A stretch of DNA of 64,000 bases, from the NCBI RefSeq assembly GCF_022581195.2, contig NC_061482.1:10478001-10542000 (forward strand), in the 5' to 3' direction. The notes beneath the pieces are model-generated. The model made no database searches and was not told the DNA's origin. It was given only the letters and a program-made list of their open reading frames with translations. The stretch is from Helicoverpa zea. Lineage: Eukaryota; Arthropoda; Insecta; Lepidoptera; Noctuidae. A program made the position numbers and the translations under genes. Below, in pieces: positions 25,204 through 38,300 of this stretch. Positions within the stretch are counted from its first letter, which is position 1; every line of letters begins with the position of its first letter.

Positions 25204-27665
25204 ATCAATTAGCACAGCTCGCCGATGCTACTTCTAACCAAAAATTAACAGGTTATACGTAATGGTAAATCGAATCTAGTTCTAATACGAATGGAATCTG
25301 AGAGGCAAATCTTATTTATCCACAAAATATTTTCTAATATTATACTTATTTAAAATTTTCATAGTATACATTTACAAATATTATACTTCTACACTGATCT
25401 ATCTTTCCTGGAATCATATACATTTTATTGATGTAGTAGTGTTAATCAAATTATAATGTATTGATGTGGCTTTAGATGGTATCTTCTGAAACTTTAATGT
25501 TCAGAAACTTGATAAAAACAAATATCTAACTTTTACACATGTTGAAGATAGAACGAAGGTTAAGAAACCACTATTTTGCTCGAATATTTGGATATACATA
25601 TTTATTCTCGAAGTTTTGTGTACCTCTTATCTCTATTTATTTGTTAACAAAGAGAAGAAATAGGTGATACGGTGGCTCTTTGCCGCACCAACACATGAAA
25701 ATATATAAATTGCAATATTCTGTATCCTGTTCTTTATTACGAAGGAAGTAAAAGTCTGTAGTAGTTAGAATTGAAAAGTGAGAATACTGTGCCTAACAAG
25801 CTAACGTATTAAATCGATGTAGACGTGACCCTCATTAATTAATCGTTAAGAACGCACTATCGAAGCGAAGTATAACTGTATAACTATTGTATTTAATGAA
25901 TAACTCCCAAAACAGAAAGCTTTTTATACAAACGTGAGTATAACTCTCGTATTTTTAACCCTAAAGTGAAAATTGAAACTTTATCAGGTTTCGTGTTATT
26001 ATATGTCAGGTCTGCTTACAGCAAATAATTTTAACAAAAACGTGCGTCACACGTTTGAAAAAGCACCCGCTCTGGGGTTTAGGATAATATGCAAGTAAAA
26101 TGAAATTATTTGTAATCTAATGAAAGAAACCCCGTCATTTCATTTGGATAGGATAATGAGGATGAGGATTTTCAAATTTATACATTTGTATATTTTGTGC
26201 ACGACAATCCCATTAGAGGAGAGATTTACTCCAGTAGGCATATAGAAAACGGGTCATGTCTACATTTTGGTAGAGTGTGTTCAAGGAATGCATAATATGA
26301 GCTTACTGAGACTGATTTTTAGTAAGTAACAGAAGAATGGAATTGTAAAGTCAAATAAACGCAACAAATGAAACATTAGTGAGAAACAAAATATTATTAG
26401 ATCTTAAACATTGAAAGGAACTCTTTCTCAATATTGTTTAAAATCATTTTTACACAATCATCACAATTTTATGCATTTTTACTAGGCGGTTAATACATAG
26501 ATATATTTCAATCTTTTAGCATAATATTAACATTTATGGGAATGCGATATAACCGGGTTAGAATGTGGTTTTTATGCGTGCCAAATATCTTTCACATGCA
26601 ATTAGCCTGCTCTGCACAATTTATGAACAAAATAATATTGAAAAGCATGCCTACGTAATATTTTATTGTTATTATAGATAGGATATAATCCAAATTTTAA
26701 TGTTTCATTGATGTTTGTCATGATATATTTAATTATACCATATAAATATGCTTTGTTGACGTACTGGATACGGTAGTTAAATTCTAATGATCTTAAAAAA
26801 AATTGCTTAACATCATCCCAGAGATACGAAAATTCAATGAATTTTCAAAGTTTTATCTATCGTTGTCTCACGATAGCGACCTTTATTTGTTATTTATCGG
26901 AATACCGTTTGGCCTCTAAAATATCTCATTGTCTTTTACTTACTTTGTATGTTTGCAAGGCATTTTAATGAACACTATTAAACCCATACAATACATGTTA
27001 CTATACGTACATTTTATATAGTTTGTAAGTGTTTAATGTAGTTGTAGAAGTAGTAGACTTTTGAATAGTATATTAATCACAAAATAGCGCACAAGTATAT
27101 AACTGACGAGACTGGATGTATAGGTTAACAAGATATCTGTGAAATGGGTTACATACACAAGACCAAGGAGTATTTAACACACTATCAAAAATTTACCCTA
27201 AAATTGGGCGAAACTTTTTTTTAATTACAAGGCCTGTCTTATCCCTGCGGTTAATCAAAATTCAGAATTAGTTAATTTGTTTTTTGTTTCATTTACCCCA
27301 GTTACGTTTTGTGGTGCTATTCGTTGGTGCAGTTTCAATTTTATCTCACTTTTGTTAGACTCTCATGTGCTCTCTCGCGTACAGAACCCGATAGTAGTTT
27401 AATTTGCAGATCTAATATTGTGCAATTAGCCATTTCACAGAAATCTTGGGTGGTATAGCATGTTAGAATATTACGTATTCAAGTTACGTGCCAGTTTACA
27501 ATTTGAATGTGTTGTGTTTTATATTACAATCAACGTTAAATAAGCGACCAGCATTGCACGGCCCTTTGAATCTCTATATTTTTGTGTAAGCTGTATAAAA
27601 TTGTTTGGTTATAATGTGAATTGAATATTATAATTGACAATTGGATAATAACAAACTTATTACAG

Positions 27666-27772
27666 TACGTGGTCTTAAAAAGTAGCGAGTTTAGTACTAG
27701 GTTTAGAGCAATATTTTTGTTCTATATGATGGATTTACCTAGTACTAAAGCCGGTACTTTTTTAGGACCATG
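27666..27772. repeat. Short near-perfect hairpin (palindromic MITE-like)
   Basis: The arms TGGTCTTAAAAAGTA...TTTAGTACTAGGT (27670-27705) and their complement (27737-27770) pair over about 34 bp with few mismatches around a 30-nt loop. There is no coding content. It resembles a tiny palindromic MITE; a structured RNA is possible but unsupported. Confidence 0.6.
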
Positions 27773-28289
27773 TTTTATAATAAGGTGGTTCTACAGGGTG
27801 TTCTAAAAGCTGACGTCAAACTTAAGATGTAGATTCCCCGTTAATAGGAGCACATGATACCCCATGTACGTTACCTCATTTTTAATGGCGTGTATGCGTT
27901 TTTGCAGCTAAAACATCAATTTCACTTTCACGCCAAAATGCCTGATTGGATGTTGATAAAATTTGATATGGAAGAAGTAAGGCATAATAAAATAGTTTTT
28001 TTTTTTTATACGACCAGAGTTGTTCTTTTCCATTGGGTAAAAAGCCCGCACAGGAAAAAAAATGTTAGTTAAAAAAATTCAGAATTATCCTTGACATCTG
28101 ATTAATTGTTTCGAATTGTTTCCGCAACTTGTAAAAGTCTGTCTATGATTGTTTTTAGCTCGCTTTTATATTGGTTATTTTGACATTGATTTTAATTTTC
28201 GTACATAGCACATAATTTTGTAGCCTGAAAATAAAGGAATTTCAATTTGATTTGAAAAAGTAGGTAGTTCAAACTATATCTCTTTAAGC

Positions 28290-28505
28290 GTAGGCGCACA
28301 CATTCGGTTTCCGGATTCGGTTTCCTGATCAGGAATTCAGATTCGGAAAATGAAATGCTCTTTTTTCGTACAAAATGTTCACAAGAGCGCACGCGTTCTT
28401 ACTTTTTCCTTTCTCAGTGCGTTCAGATAGCCAGAACCGGAACGTGTGCGCTAGTGTCACGGAATCTCGAATCGGAATACCTGATCGGGAAACCGAATGT
28501 GTGCG
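28290..28505. mobile_element. Small inverted-repeat element (MITE-like)
   Basis: CGCACACATTCGGTTTCC near 28291 is matched by its complement GGAAACCGAATGTGTGCG ending near 28504 (one mismatch region). Internal sub-repeats of TTCGGTTTCC and CCTGATC are present. No clear target duplication and no reading frame. Confidence 0.55.
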
Positions 28506-28863
28506 TTCAGACTTGATAGATTCTCTGGGCTGCAGAAGACTAGTTGATTGTAGGAAAAACACATCCACATTACACGGTGGTAACTATTAAAAATACATAC
28601 TATTAATTGACTAAGATATAGTATTGAATTATACAAATTCATTTTGCATTTATATAAATTTTATAGTTATAATAAAAGTATTGTAATCGAATGAAATGAT
28701 CTTATTACTATAATATGGATTGAGGGCCTAGCTCTAATTAATTTAAATTATTACAATCCGGCACACATCGTTAATCGAAGAACACGAGGTATTTTTCAAA
28801 ACTAGTGCTAGGCCCTCAAGAACATTTATGTTTTATTGGTCTCCAGAGATAAATGTTTAAATA

Positions 28864-29060
28864 TTGATGTCATCTTGTTGTCAATGTAAAAAAATAAAAC
28901 TCACAACTGTGATGTGGTGTTTATTATCCTATTACACTGAATCCAGACGAAACAATGAAGAAAGGCGACATAAATGGCTCAGCAGTCTATATTTGAAGCA
29001 AAAAATTACTAAAAATTCTGTTGTATCCAGTCTTCACTTCGAATGTTCCTGCTTAAATAG
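28864..29060 (+). pseudogene. Degraded THAP-domain-like fragment
   Basis: The frame shows an N-terminal CxxC (SCCQCKK), then ERRHKWLSSL and a VVSSLHFE segment, in the order expected for a THAP zinc finger (CxxC, basic-W, CxxHFE). The second Cys of the CxxH pair is Ser here, and no transposase or longer gene follows. It is probably a remnant of a P-element-like transposon or a THAP gene. Weak match. Confidence 0.35.
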
Positions 29061-29164
29061 TGCAATTCCAGCCAATTATTGAAAGCCGACGCTATACCAA
29101 CGATTTCTCCTCCTGTAAGATAATGTTATTATTATAAACATTCGTAGTTACAGACGCACATACA

Positions 29165-29400
29165 TGTTTTTAACTGACTTCAAAAAAGGAGTTTCTCAAT
29201 TCGACCGATTTTTTTTGTAAGTTTACTCCGCCATTTATTAATCGATGTTGATGATTCTTGTTTTGTTTGATAGGGTCCGAGTTGGTCCCATAATCATCAG
29301 ATCAGGATTTGATGATGGAAACCCTGAGAAATTAAGGGCAACTTTCGAAAGTTGTAGGCATATATGGGGTAATAACTTGACACAGGCAGGTGTAGATAGC
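29165..29400 (+). repeat. Dispersed repeat beginning GACTTCAAAAAAGGAG
   Basis: The segment with ACTGACTTCAAAAAAGGAG, TTTCTCAATTCGACCG and a T-run resembles a repeat seen widely in lepidopteran DNA (from memory). It has no intact reading frame. Its 3' limit is unclear. Confidence 0.4.
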
Positions 29401-30028
29401 ACTTTTTAACAATGAAGGTTTGGAGCTGACCTGATGTTGGAGACCGAAGGTCGAAGCAACTCGACAACTGAATTTGTAAACTACCTCGTGTTTGGGATTA
29501 TACGCATTATTAGTATTGACGAGACCTTTGCACTAATGCGGACAGTGACAGCTATCTTTATCCCTGAAAAGACAAAAATAAAAAACTTTTTACGGCTTCC
29601 AAGAACAGTAAAAAAGCAAAAGAAACTAATTCGGTCGATATGTCTTTACCACTATATTTAATGTAATGTATAAATAAATACCTTGTTTTGCTTTCGTAAT
29701 ATCTTATATTCTTTAACCCCATAACATTGATCACGGAGAAACTCAAGATATTTTTTTGTTACTTTGAGATACCCATCATCCTATGCGTAAGTTAAAACTT
29801 TAATACCCATCTGTGTTAAATAATCTAAGCAAATTCGGATTTGTCTCACATAGCTTAATCTTATGGTCACCCTATTAGAAAGGGACAGACGGCCTCCGTA
29901 CTATCTGCTTCACTCGGCTCGTTTTTTGGATATAAGTGTTCAGTCATGTTTACCTACTACATTTATATTACGTCTATGATGGTTGCAACGAGGATCCTAA
30001 ACTTCGCTGTCTGTCAATAAGACTATAA

Positions 30029-31422
30029 GTTCGGCCGTTCAGAGAATGCGTTCCTGACACCTATCAGTTAGTCAGGACTAGTGATGGGCACAACATAACA
30101 CTGAGTTCGTTACCGTTCCCCCAAAATAAACCGCCGCATTATTTTAAGATTATTTTCGTTTTAAATTGGCGGAATCATTTAAAATTTATATTTTAGTTAT
30201 TTAAGTGGAAACCAAAAAAGGTAATATTCATATAATAAAATCGTTTTATTTATTCTTTGTTACAAAGTTACAATCTGTATTTCTATGCAATAAAGTAAGT
30301 ACATTGAATTGAATGTGCGTACAGAATGTTAATCAGACTCCGATTCGCTTGAGGAGGTGGTGTCTTCATCATCATCTTCGCCTACGTGTATATTAGGTAT
30401 TATCAATAACAGAATCAATCCTGATATCTCGGTCAAAATCTTCCAAAATCAGGTTTTTAGAGCTCTACCTCACTGGGACGCCATGGCGACGTCGCCAGCG
30501 GCACAGGTCTGGCTACTTCTGGCATCCAAATGTCGCCAAGTCGAGTGGCCATGGCGTCTCGACAGTCAATTGTTTACGTTGTCGCTCAAGAAATTGCAAG
30601 CTGACTGGCGACCACATTGGCGACTGTGTGAGGGAGGTGCGCTTTACCGTGTACATTATAGTGGCTACTGTGGCCACGTCGCCAAGTTGCCACGGTAGCC
30701 AGAAGCCACATAGGGAACTGTAGCTCGTTGCCACGCCTCCAATTTGGCGACGTTACCAAACCGTCGCCAAGTGAGTTAGGTTCCATACATTTCAATACTA
30801 ACTGCTTGGATACGTAGCCGGCGACGTCGCCATTGGCGTCCTAATGAGGCAGGGCACTTAGTCTTAGCGCACGAAACGACAACAAATGACTATTTAGCGT
30901 CACAAAATGACGGCCCATGATGCCATTTGGGGTTACCATTTTCAACCTAAATATAAAAATGCTACTTTCTTTCGCGCGTTCAGTTTGATCATAGTTTTAT
31001 TTTTATATTTCATAAAAGTTATCAGTCCATTATTTTCAAATTCTTAAAAAGAAAAACAAAACGTATTATTTTATATTATAAGTACCTATAACTGTATAAG
31101 AACCATCAACCAGAACAGATTACGATACTTGCCTGTTATTTTTAGCACAGCACTACAAATATAAAGCGCTGACATAACCTTGTAATAGCGCAGTATAGAT
31201 TTAGAAAAATATTGTTTACCAAGTTATTTGACACTCAATTTGGCACAAAATTACAACATTCATTGATTATTATTGATATAATAATGTTGTTTTAATGCTC
31301 AACAATTGTTAAAACGATAAACAACCAGCAAAAATATTTTTATCGTACTGCAACGCCATTACAAAGTTACGTCGTCAGTTCAATCGCGATGTGTCAGAAA
31401 CGCATTCTCTGAGCGGCCGAAC
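30029..31422. mobile_element. 1.4-kb inverted-repeat element hosting a nested second element
   Basis: GTTCGGCCGTTCAGAGAATG (start of the 30029-30060 repeat) and its complement at 31391-31422 match over 32 bp with about two mismatches. The interior has no transposase. A second inverted-repeat element (30461-30857) lies inside it and must have arrived later. No convincing target duplication was found. Confidence 0.6.
30461..30857. mobile_element. GC-rich MITE with GGCGACGTCGCC ends, nested in a larger element
   Basis: GGGACGCCATGGCGACGTCG near the left end is matched by the complement of GGCGACGTCGCCATTGGCGTCC near the right end (30820-30842), and the outer CTACCTCACT/CTGCCTCATT also pair. The inside repeats GGCGAC and GTCGCC many times. 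It is non-coding and far more GC-rich than its surroundings. Confidence 0.65.
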
Positions 31423-32309
31423 GGGCAATGACATGATTGGTAGAAATTTTAAATACTATTGATGTATTTCTGTTGTCGCTGTTAGAACAAAAAGTAAAAA
31501 ATAAGAACAAAAATATATTTTAGGGGGTTCCAAACATGGAATTTACAGTGCCATTCTGAAGGTTCATGAAGAACTCATTATTTTATTTTAGCTTTTTGTA
31601 GATACAGTCGCCCAATGAGCTACCGGAGCGAGTGCGAATTATAAGTAACTTCAATACAATATCGCCATCGCATGTACATAACTCAAATGCCCTGACGTCA
31701 CCATCATTTCATCCTGTGCCCTTTGTAGGCGTAAGGTGATTTAACGATTATAAAAAAAGATGTTTCGGAAATCCGAAGAAAATTCTGCAAAACCTGTACA
31801 GTGTGGGAAGGATCACGTTTCCCGTGTCCCCATCGTGCGTCCGATGACCTCAAAACGGATAAAAATTCAAATTGAAAAAGTATTGAATATTAACATGATT
31901 TGATGAGTTCTAATAGGTAATCATCAGTCACCGAGAATGCACTTTCTAACGAGTCAATAACCTGTGTAAAATAAAAAGAACGGATTTTTTATCTGTCCCC
32001 GTTTTGTTTCCAATCTGTGACAGAAGACATGTGAACAGAACATTTTAGACATTGTGCATAGTTCACTCACGCGAAGCTATTTGATTACTATGAGAATTTG
32101 TAGTTTCTCATACTGAATTAATTCAATTTAGTCCGTACAAATAACTTTTTTATCTAGAGTTTATTCGTATATATTAATAGTAGTCAGAAAAACTGGTGTC
32201 TCTTAGAAGCAATCGTTTAATAAAAATGTCATATGTTTCTGAAACAATTCAATGGCCGTATTCGAGTGTCAATAATAAGAGTTTTGTTGTTCCGGAACTA
32301 TAAATTGAC

Positions 32310-35300
32310 ATGTTTTCATCAAGGAATGTGATAATGAATAGTTTTCAATGGCGCAAATGGTTCCTTTTTTTGATTTTCGCCGTGTACCGGAGGTTGGATA
32401 CCGTCGATGGTGAGTGCTTTTCATCACCTGTCCATTAGCGTACGTTTAATATTGTCTAAACACAAATAAAGTTGTGTTTATGTATTTCTGGTGTACTGGC
32501 ATAGATGAGCTTAGCACTTTACTGAAATAAGTTACCGATGGTAAGGTCATCTTAAACAACACTCGATGTCTCAATCCTTTCCTAAAACTATTTTAGGGCC
32601 TCCAAATGACACACTGAATAAGCCAAGATTAGCGTGTTATGTTTTCCGTTGTTATATTTATGTGCATAATATACATATATTGATGCTGTACTTCTTTAGA
32701 CATTGTGTTGTGTGCATGGTAACAAAATATTTGTAATATATTCCTCTCAATAGTATGGGGTTAAGAATGCAAGTAGGATTATTAGGAAAAAATATCTAAT
32801 TTATTTATTTTCTGCCTAAAATCTTATCAATAAGTCAATCATTATAGTAGGTTTTGTTTGTCACCTCAATTGTTATTGAAATTGGTTTTGTTGATGATAG
32901 GTTTGAAGTGTTATTGCAACAGTGAAAGATGTCCAAACTCAACATGTGAGACTGATGGCTTCTGCTTCGCCTCTACAAGCTTGGAGAACAAAGTGCAGAA
33001 GTTTACCTACCAGTGAGTACCATTATCACATTTATATTTTCAATAAAACCTACATACGTAAATCAAGTTTTCGAAATTATCTTATAAAGTCTTAATATGG
33101 CCCCCAAAACAACAAAAGGCATTATAAATATATTTTGTAATTTTATCACTATAGTGCAGAGGTACATATTTTTATTCCCCTTCAAATCTACAAATATGAT
33201 GTTGGCTCTAAATATGCATAATAAAACAATTGGCAAACTCAAATCAACACAAACCTGTTGTTGTGCTGTGGCTCACAGGTATAATTCTAACCTATTTGTA
33301 TCAAATGATTGACCTGTGTAGTGCGGTGGTCTTAAGCTGTATGAACTCGAACATTGCATTCCCTCCTGAAAACCCAGTAAAATGCAAAAATTCTACAATG
33401 TACTGCTGTAAAACTGATTTCTGCAATTCCGATGAGAATGTACAAGAAAAATTGTCCAAAGTGCTTCATGATTCCATAATGGGTAAGCTGTTCTGTGCAC
33501 TTGCGGGCGTGTCATGTATCTATTTTGATGATGCAGATTTTGAGTTTGTTTGATGTACTATTAGAATCATATGCATTGCCATTTCCTATAAGTTTTGTGT
33601 TGAGATGCCAATACTCTAACAATCGCTTTTACATTAGTGATTTGAATATGTACCTACTAAGCAAAGAGAACGAGCGGCCGCAGGTGCCGACTGAAATAAT
33701 TAGTATGATTTGAATGATGTGCCGTACTCCTTAACCAACTCTATTTTTCGAGTGTGCGTTGTTTGCCTAACCTACTAAACGTAATGTATGGTGGTTCCAC
33801 TTGCGGCGCAGTTGTATCGAGCTCAAATCACTGATACCCATCGAGCATCCCTTCAGTTGCTCCACGACGAAAACTAAAAATGAATCAGTGGTGATAAAAT
33901 GTTGTAAGTCACATGACATGTGCAATGAAGGCCTGCGCCTGGACCTGCAACCGAAGCCAGGTAGGAGCGACGTGGAGGTAGTGCCCTCGATGTGCCCCGC
34001 TAACTACTGCACTGTAGCTTCCCGCTGCTGACACCCGACGCCCAGAAACCAAACGCCAAGCGCCTACTACAGCCCATCACCGAGCGGGCGCCGTGTACAG
34101 CCTTGGTGAATGGTGCGAGACTGCATGGCTAAACATTTTCCTTTTTCTTTTTTGTTTTAATATAACATATGTTTTTTTTATAGACCGGCCTTGATCACCG
34201 TTTAGGGTATATACGTTATCTTTGTACTAATGTAATGATTTATGAACATAGATGTTGGGACCGAAAAAACTCATTCCCTCCGGGGGACATGCCTATATGG
34301 TGCCGAAAGAAAGAACGCGATGATATATCGTGCTGCGCCACGGACTACTGTAACCGTGAACTATTCGCAGGTACAGTATAAATTCGGAATGTGTCGTCGG
34401 GGCGCGCTGTCTGGGTAGCTTACATTGTGATGTCCACATCAAATGTATTGTTAAGTCTGACCATGTTAAAGTAACGCGCATAAGAGGATCTTAATTATTG
34501 TAAAACATAATCATCTGCTCGGTAACGATCGTGCATGCAAATGTACCTATTGAACTTAGCACATTATTTTATTGACAGTGGGACATTTTCGAATCAGCAA
34601 CACGTGTTTACACATTTGCAATTTAAAAGTCTCATTCTTGAGAGATAATGTTTGCTATGGTTGAATTGAATATGTTCATTTTAGAAAAGGAAATAAGTCG
34701 TTATACATTATATGGGACCACATTTCATTTTAGCTATGCATATTTTATTAAAACAAAGGGTGTCGTACGCCGAAGGCATGACGGGGATGCATCGAAATTG
34801 TGTTGCTATTTACGACAGTCAATGTCTTGATTACAGAAAGTTAACATGACTGTATAGTCACATTTTACAGCAGTCGATAAATAAATCCGTAAGTGATCAT
34901 AAGCCGGTTTTTTCTACTTGATTTAAGCATGAACTCCTATTTTTTTTAATACTAATGGCATGCCAGTAATTATAATTTAGTAACTATTTATTAATAATAT
35001 TGCTAACATTTTCACTTTGTACTGACAATTAATTGCTATGGGGGCATGAAACTAACCTCTGCACCGTATAAATGTAATGTAATGATAAGAGATAGTGGCC
35101 TAGGCTACTTTACACGTAACTAGAGAAATCTCGTTAGACTAGTAATGTACATAAGTTTTTCTTTATTCACCTAGGTATACATATTTATATTTCTGTCTGA
35201 TGCAGGATATATTTGTGTCTTAACAAATGACTTACACACGTACGTCAAATATATTGTTAATGAGTGTCATGAAAGGCGTCTTAATGACAAGAGCACTCTT

Positions 35301-38300
35301 TTCTTTTCAAATAGCGAGTCTTTTGAATAATCCTATTACTTGATCACCTGATTAAGGCAACAAACAATACCTCTATGATTGAATCAGATATCAGACCTCA
35401 TTATGTGGTAATTTGTGTTCCATAATGTTGTTATTGAAAATGTTTGTTCCAGTTGTAATATCTTTATGTTATTTTTTGTTTATCATTTATCTGGATATTG
35501 GGTTTGCTTACCGCCTGTGTTTTGGATGTTTATTTATAAATCTTTTACAGAATTTTACATGCTTTCGGCTTCTAAAGATAAATAACTTGTAGGTATTAGG
35601 TATGCCTATTTTTTTATATTTATATGTTGCAATGAATGATATTATCGTAAAGCGTGTGTAAATATTTTAAGAGGGTTACATTTCTCTGATAGAAAGTTAT
35701 TTTTACTATTTGGGTCAAAATGGAGTTTGGGAATCAAGATTGGTTAGGATGGTATTTAGATGAGTATTGCTGGAGCATCATGTGATAAGAAAAAAATTGT
35801 GATGTGCATGCTTTGGGGTTACACGTTGGGGTTGCCTTGTTATTTCATAAAAGTATTAGCCTTAAATGTTCATATAATTGTTTTTGTACGAAACACATAT
35901 TTGTCTAAACTTATATTTGTATCGCACAAGGTCTGGGAGTAAATGCTGGTAGTTTGCAAAATTTGCATGTATGCTAATGTATTTTTATCAATAGAACTGT
36001 TATTTAAATGACAAAAAGTAATGCTATAATTCCGAATAAAGAGACGGGCACCACTGCGACGGCATGGAAAGTATTGCCATGGGTGATGGGGTTGGTGGTT
36101 CTCGGTGTGTGCGCCGCAATTAGCTTCTGGTGGGCGAAGCGCTCGCACGGGCCCAAGAAGAGGGTCCCGTCTCGGACTCCGTACCCGACGGACGACTCGG
36201 TCTGTGAGACCAGGCACCCCATGATGCGCACCACCACCATACGAGACATGATCGAGCTCACCACCTCCGGCTCCGGATCAGGTATGTATTACACAACTTA
36301 TTCTAATCCTGCTTTATATCAGAACAAAAGGTAAATTCATTTCGAATCTATAATTCAAGATCTACTATTATAGGTTCAATATGTACTCATATCATCATCT
36401 GAGTATTGACGAGCGTAATATAATATTGTCGTGTTCGGTTCATATGAATGGATACATATATGTACATGCGTTGACTAGTTAGTAAATACCAGAGTAAGAC
36501 CATTGCCCCGAATCGATCTGCACTGATGCGTCTAATCAAGTCAATAAAGAAAGATATGACATGTCATGTATAGACGTCAATTGCATACAGGCCTACAATT
36601 CCATTATGTCGGATATAGATTCCTATCTTTGCTGTCACATCTTTAAATGCTTATTGTATATGGGTACCTAACTCTAAAGAAGCAAGAGTCCCAAATATCA
36701 AACTACACGTTGGATCACCAAAGGAGATCTTGACACCGCGACATTACATCAGAACGTTTTTGGCAGCGGAAATGTAACACAACACTGCTTCATCGAGAAT
36801 AGCCGCTACCACAAATTACATAATTGAATGAGTTTATCCTAACAGCATAATTTGTTGTAGGGCTGCCACTTCTAGTGCAGCGTTCAATCGCTCGCCAGAT
36901 CCAGCTAGTTGACATCATCGGCAAGGGGCGCTTCGGAGAAGTATGGCGTGGTCGCTGGCGCGGTGAGAATGTCGCCGTCAAAATATTCTCGTCCCGCGAA
37001 GAGTCCTCCTGGTTCCGCGAAGCCGAAATCTACCAGACGGTCATGTTGCGTCACGAGAATATCCTTGGCTTCATCGCAGCTGATAACAAGGGTAACTTTA
37101 TACTGCAAAACATTTACACTACATCGAAAATAATATTATTATGATTTCCTTATCTGAGGTTGTCTAGGGTTCATTGCAGTTTCATTATTTTAATTTAGGT
37201 ATAAGTTATTTGTGTTAGAAATTGGTATTTGATAAGTTTATGATCGCTACGTGCATCTCTTGAGAGATGGTGTTCTACTACGTTATAAAGTTGTTTCTTG
37301 TTAGGTACATAATTGATTTTATTGTATGGGACTTGAGCGCCATCTCCAGCCTATACGAATGTACTTAGTATTTATTACATACTTCATTGGCATGAAGCTT
37401 ACAGGATAATTTACCGTTATTAACCTCCATATATAAAGTCGTAGTAGCTATTTGACTACAATCTTTTCCTGCAGATTGTGCGAACTATAAGCTATGAGGA
37501 TAATTTCGACAGACCATTAATTCCACTAATGGCATTATTTGGCGGGATCACTATTTTATGATTCAATTAATAAATCAATAATGATTAAGATTGTATTAGA
37601 GTAAAAGCTGCTGATATGAGAGAACTGCACCTCTATTACCTATACAATACTAATGTAGATATGTCCGTTTACCGTAGATAACGGCACGTGGACCCAGCTG
37701 TGGCTGATCACGGACTACCATGAGAACGGTTCGCTGTTCGACTTCCTGAGCGCGCGAACCATAGACTCCATCACTCTTGTCAAGATGTCTCTATCCATCG
37801 CCACTGGACTCGCCCACCTGCACATGGACATCGTCGGCACTAAAGGCAAGTCCACTAATTACTAAACCACTTTTAGAAAGAACCAATATCTCGAAACTAT
37901 TCCTGCATTCGTATTCTAAGAGTGCCGCGCTCATTTGCTATTCCCATGTTCTATTTCAAAGGTCTTTTGAATATTTCGATGATCGAAATACCGTATGCAC
38001 TAACTACTATTTTCATATTAAGGTCAATCGATTAATCAACTCGACTTTTCCATTCCACCCTTGAATATTCATCGACAGTTAGGGGCCAGTTTAAGCGGGT
38101 GTAGGCACTATGCTATATCGAATGCCGTAGATAGAATATCGTATAAGTAATCGACTGTTCAAAAAGTCAGGCGGTATTGTGACAAAATATTTTAATAACC
38201 TGAATACGCTATGTACTTAACTCTAAAAACATGGAGCGTTCAATGTATCGAATGTTTCTGCGTCTCCAGTATGCTATCCGTCTACAAAAAGGTATAGAAA

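Larger units (their letters stand above)
25204..32309. other. PLC-gamma 3' region and intergenic DNA up to the receptor gene
   Basis: From 25204 to about 27600 the DNA is AT-rich with no gene or recognisable repeat; part is probably PLC-gamma 3' UTR (an AATAAA lies near 26353). From 27.6 to 31.4 kb there is a hairpin, an inverted-repeat element, a THAP-like remnant, a dispersed repeat and a nested pair of inverted-repeat elements, listed separately. From 31.43 to 32.3 kb nothing is recognised apart from the probable 5' flank of the receptor gene. Confidence 0.6.

Noticed and set aside
28327..28568. Overlapping small frames on both strands
   Set aside because: They arise from the inverted-repeat element at 28290-28505 and have no protein-like features.
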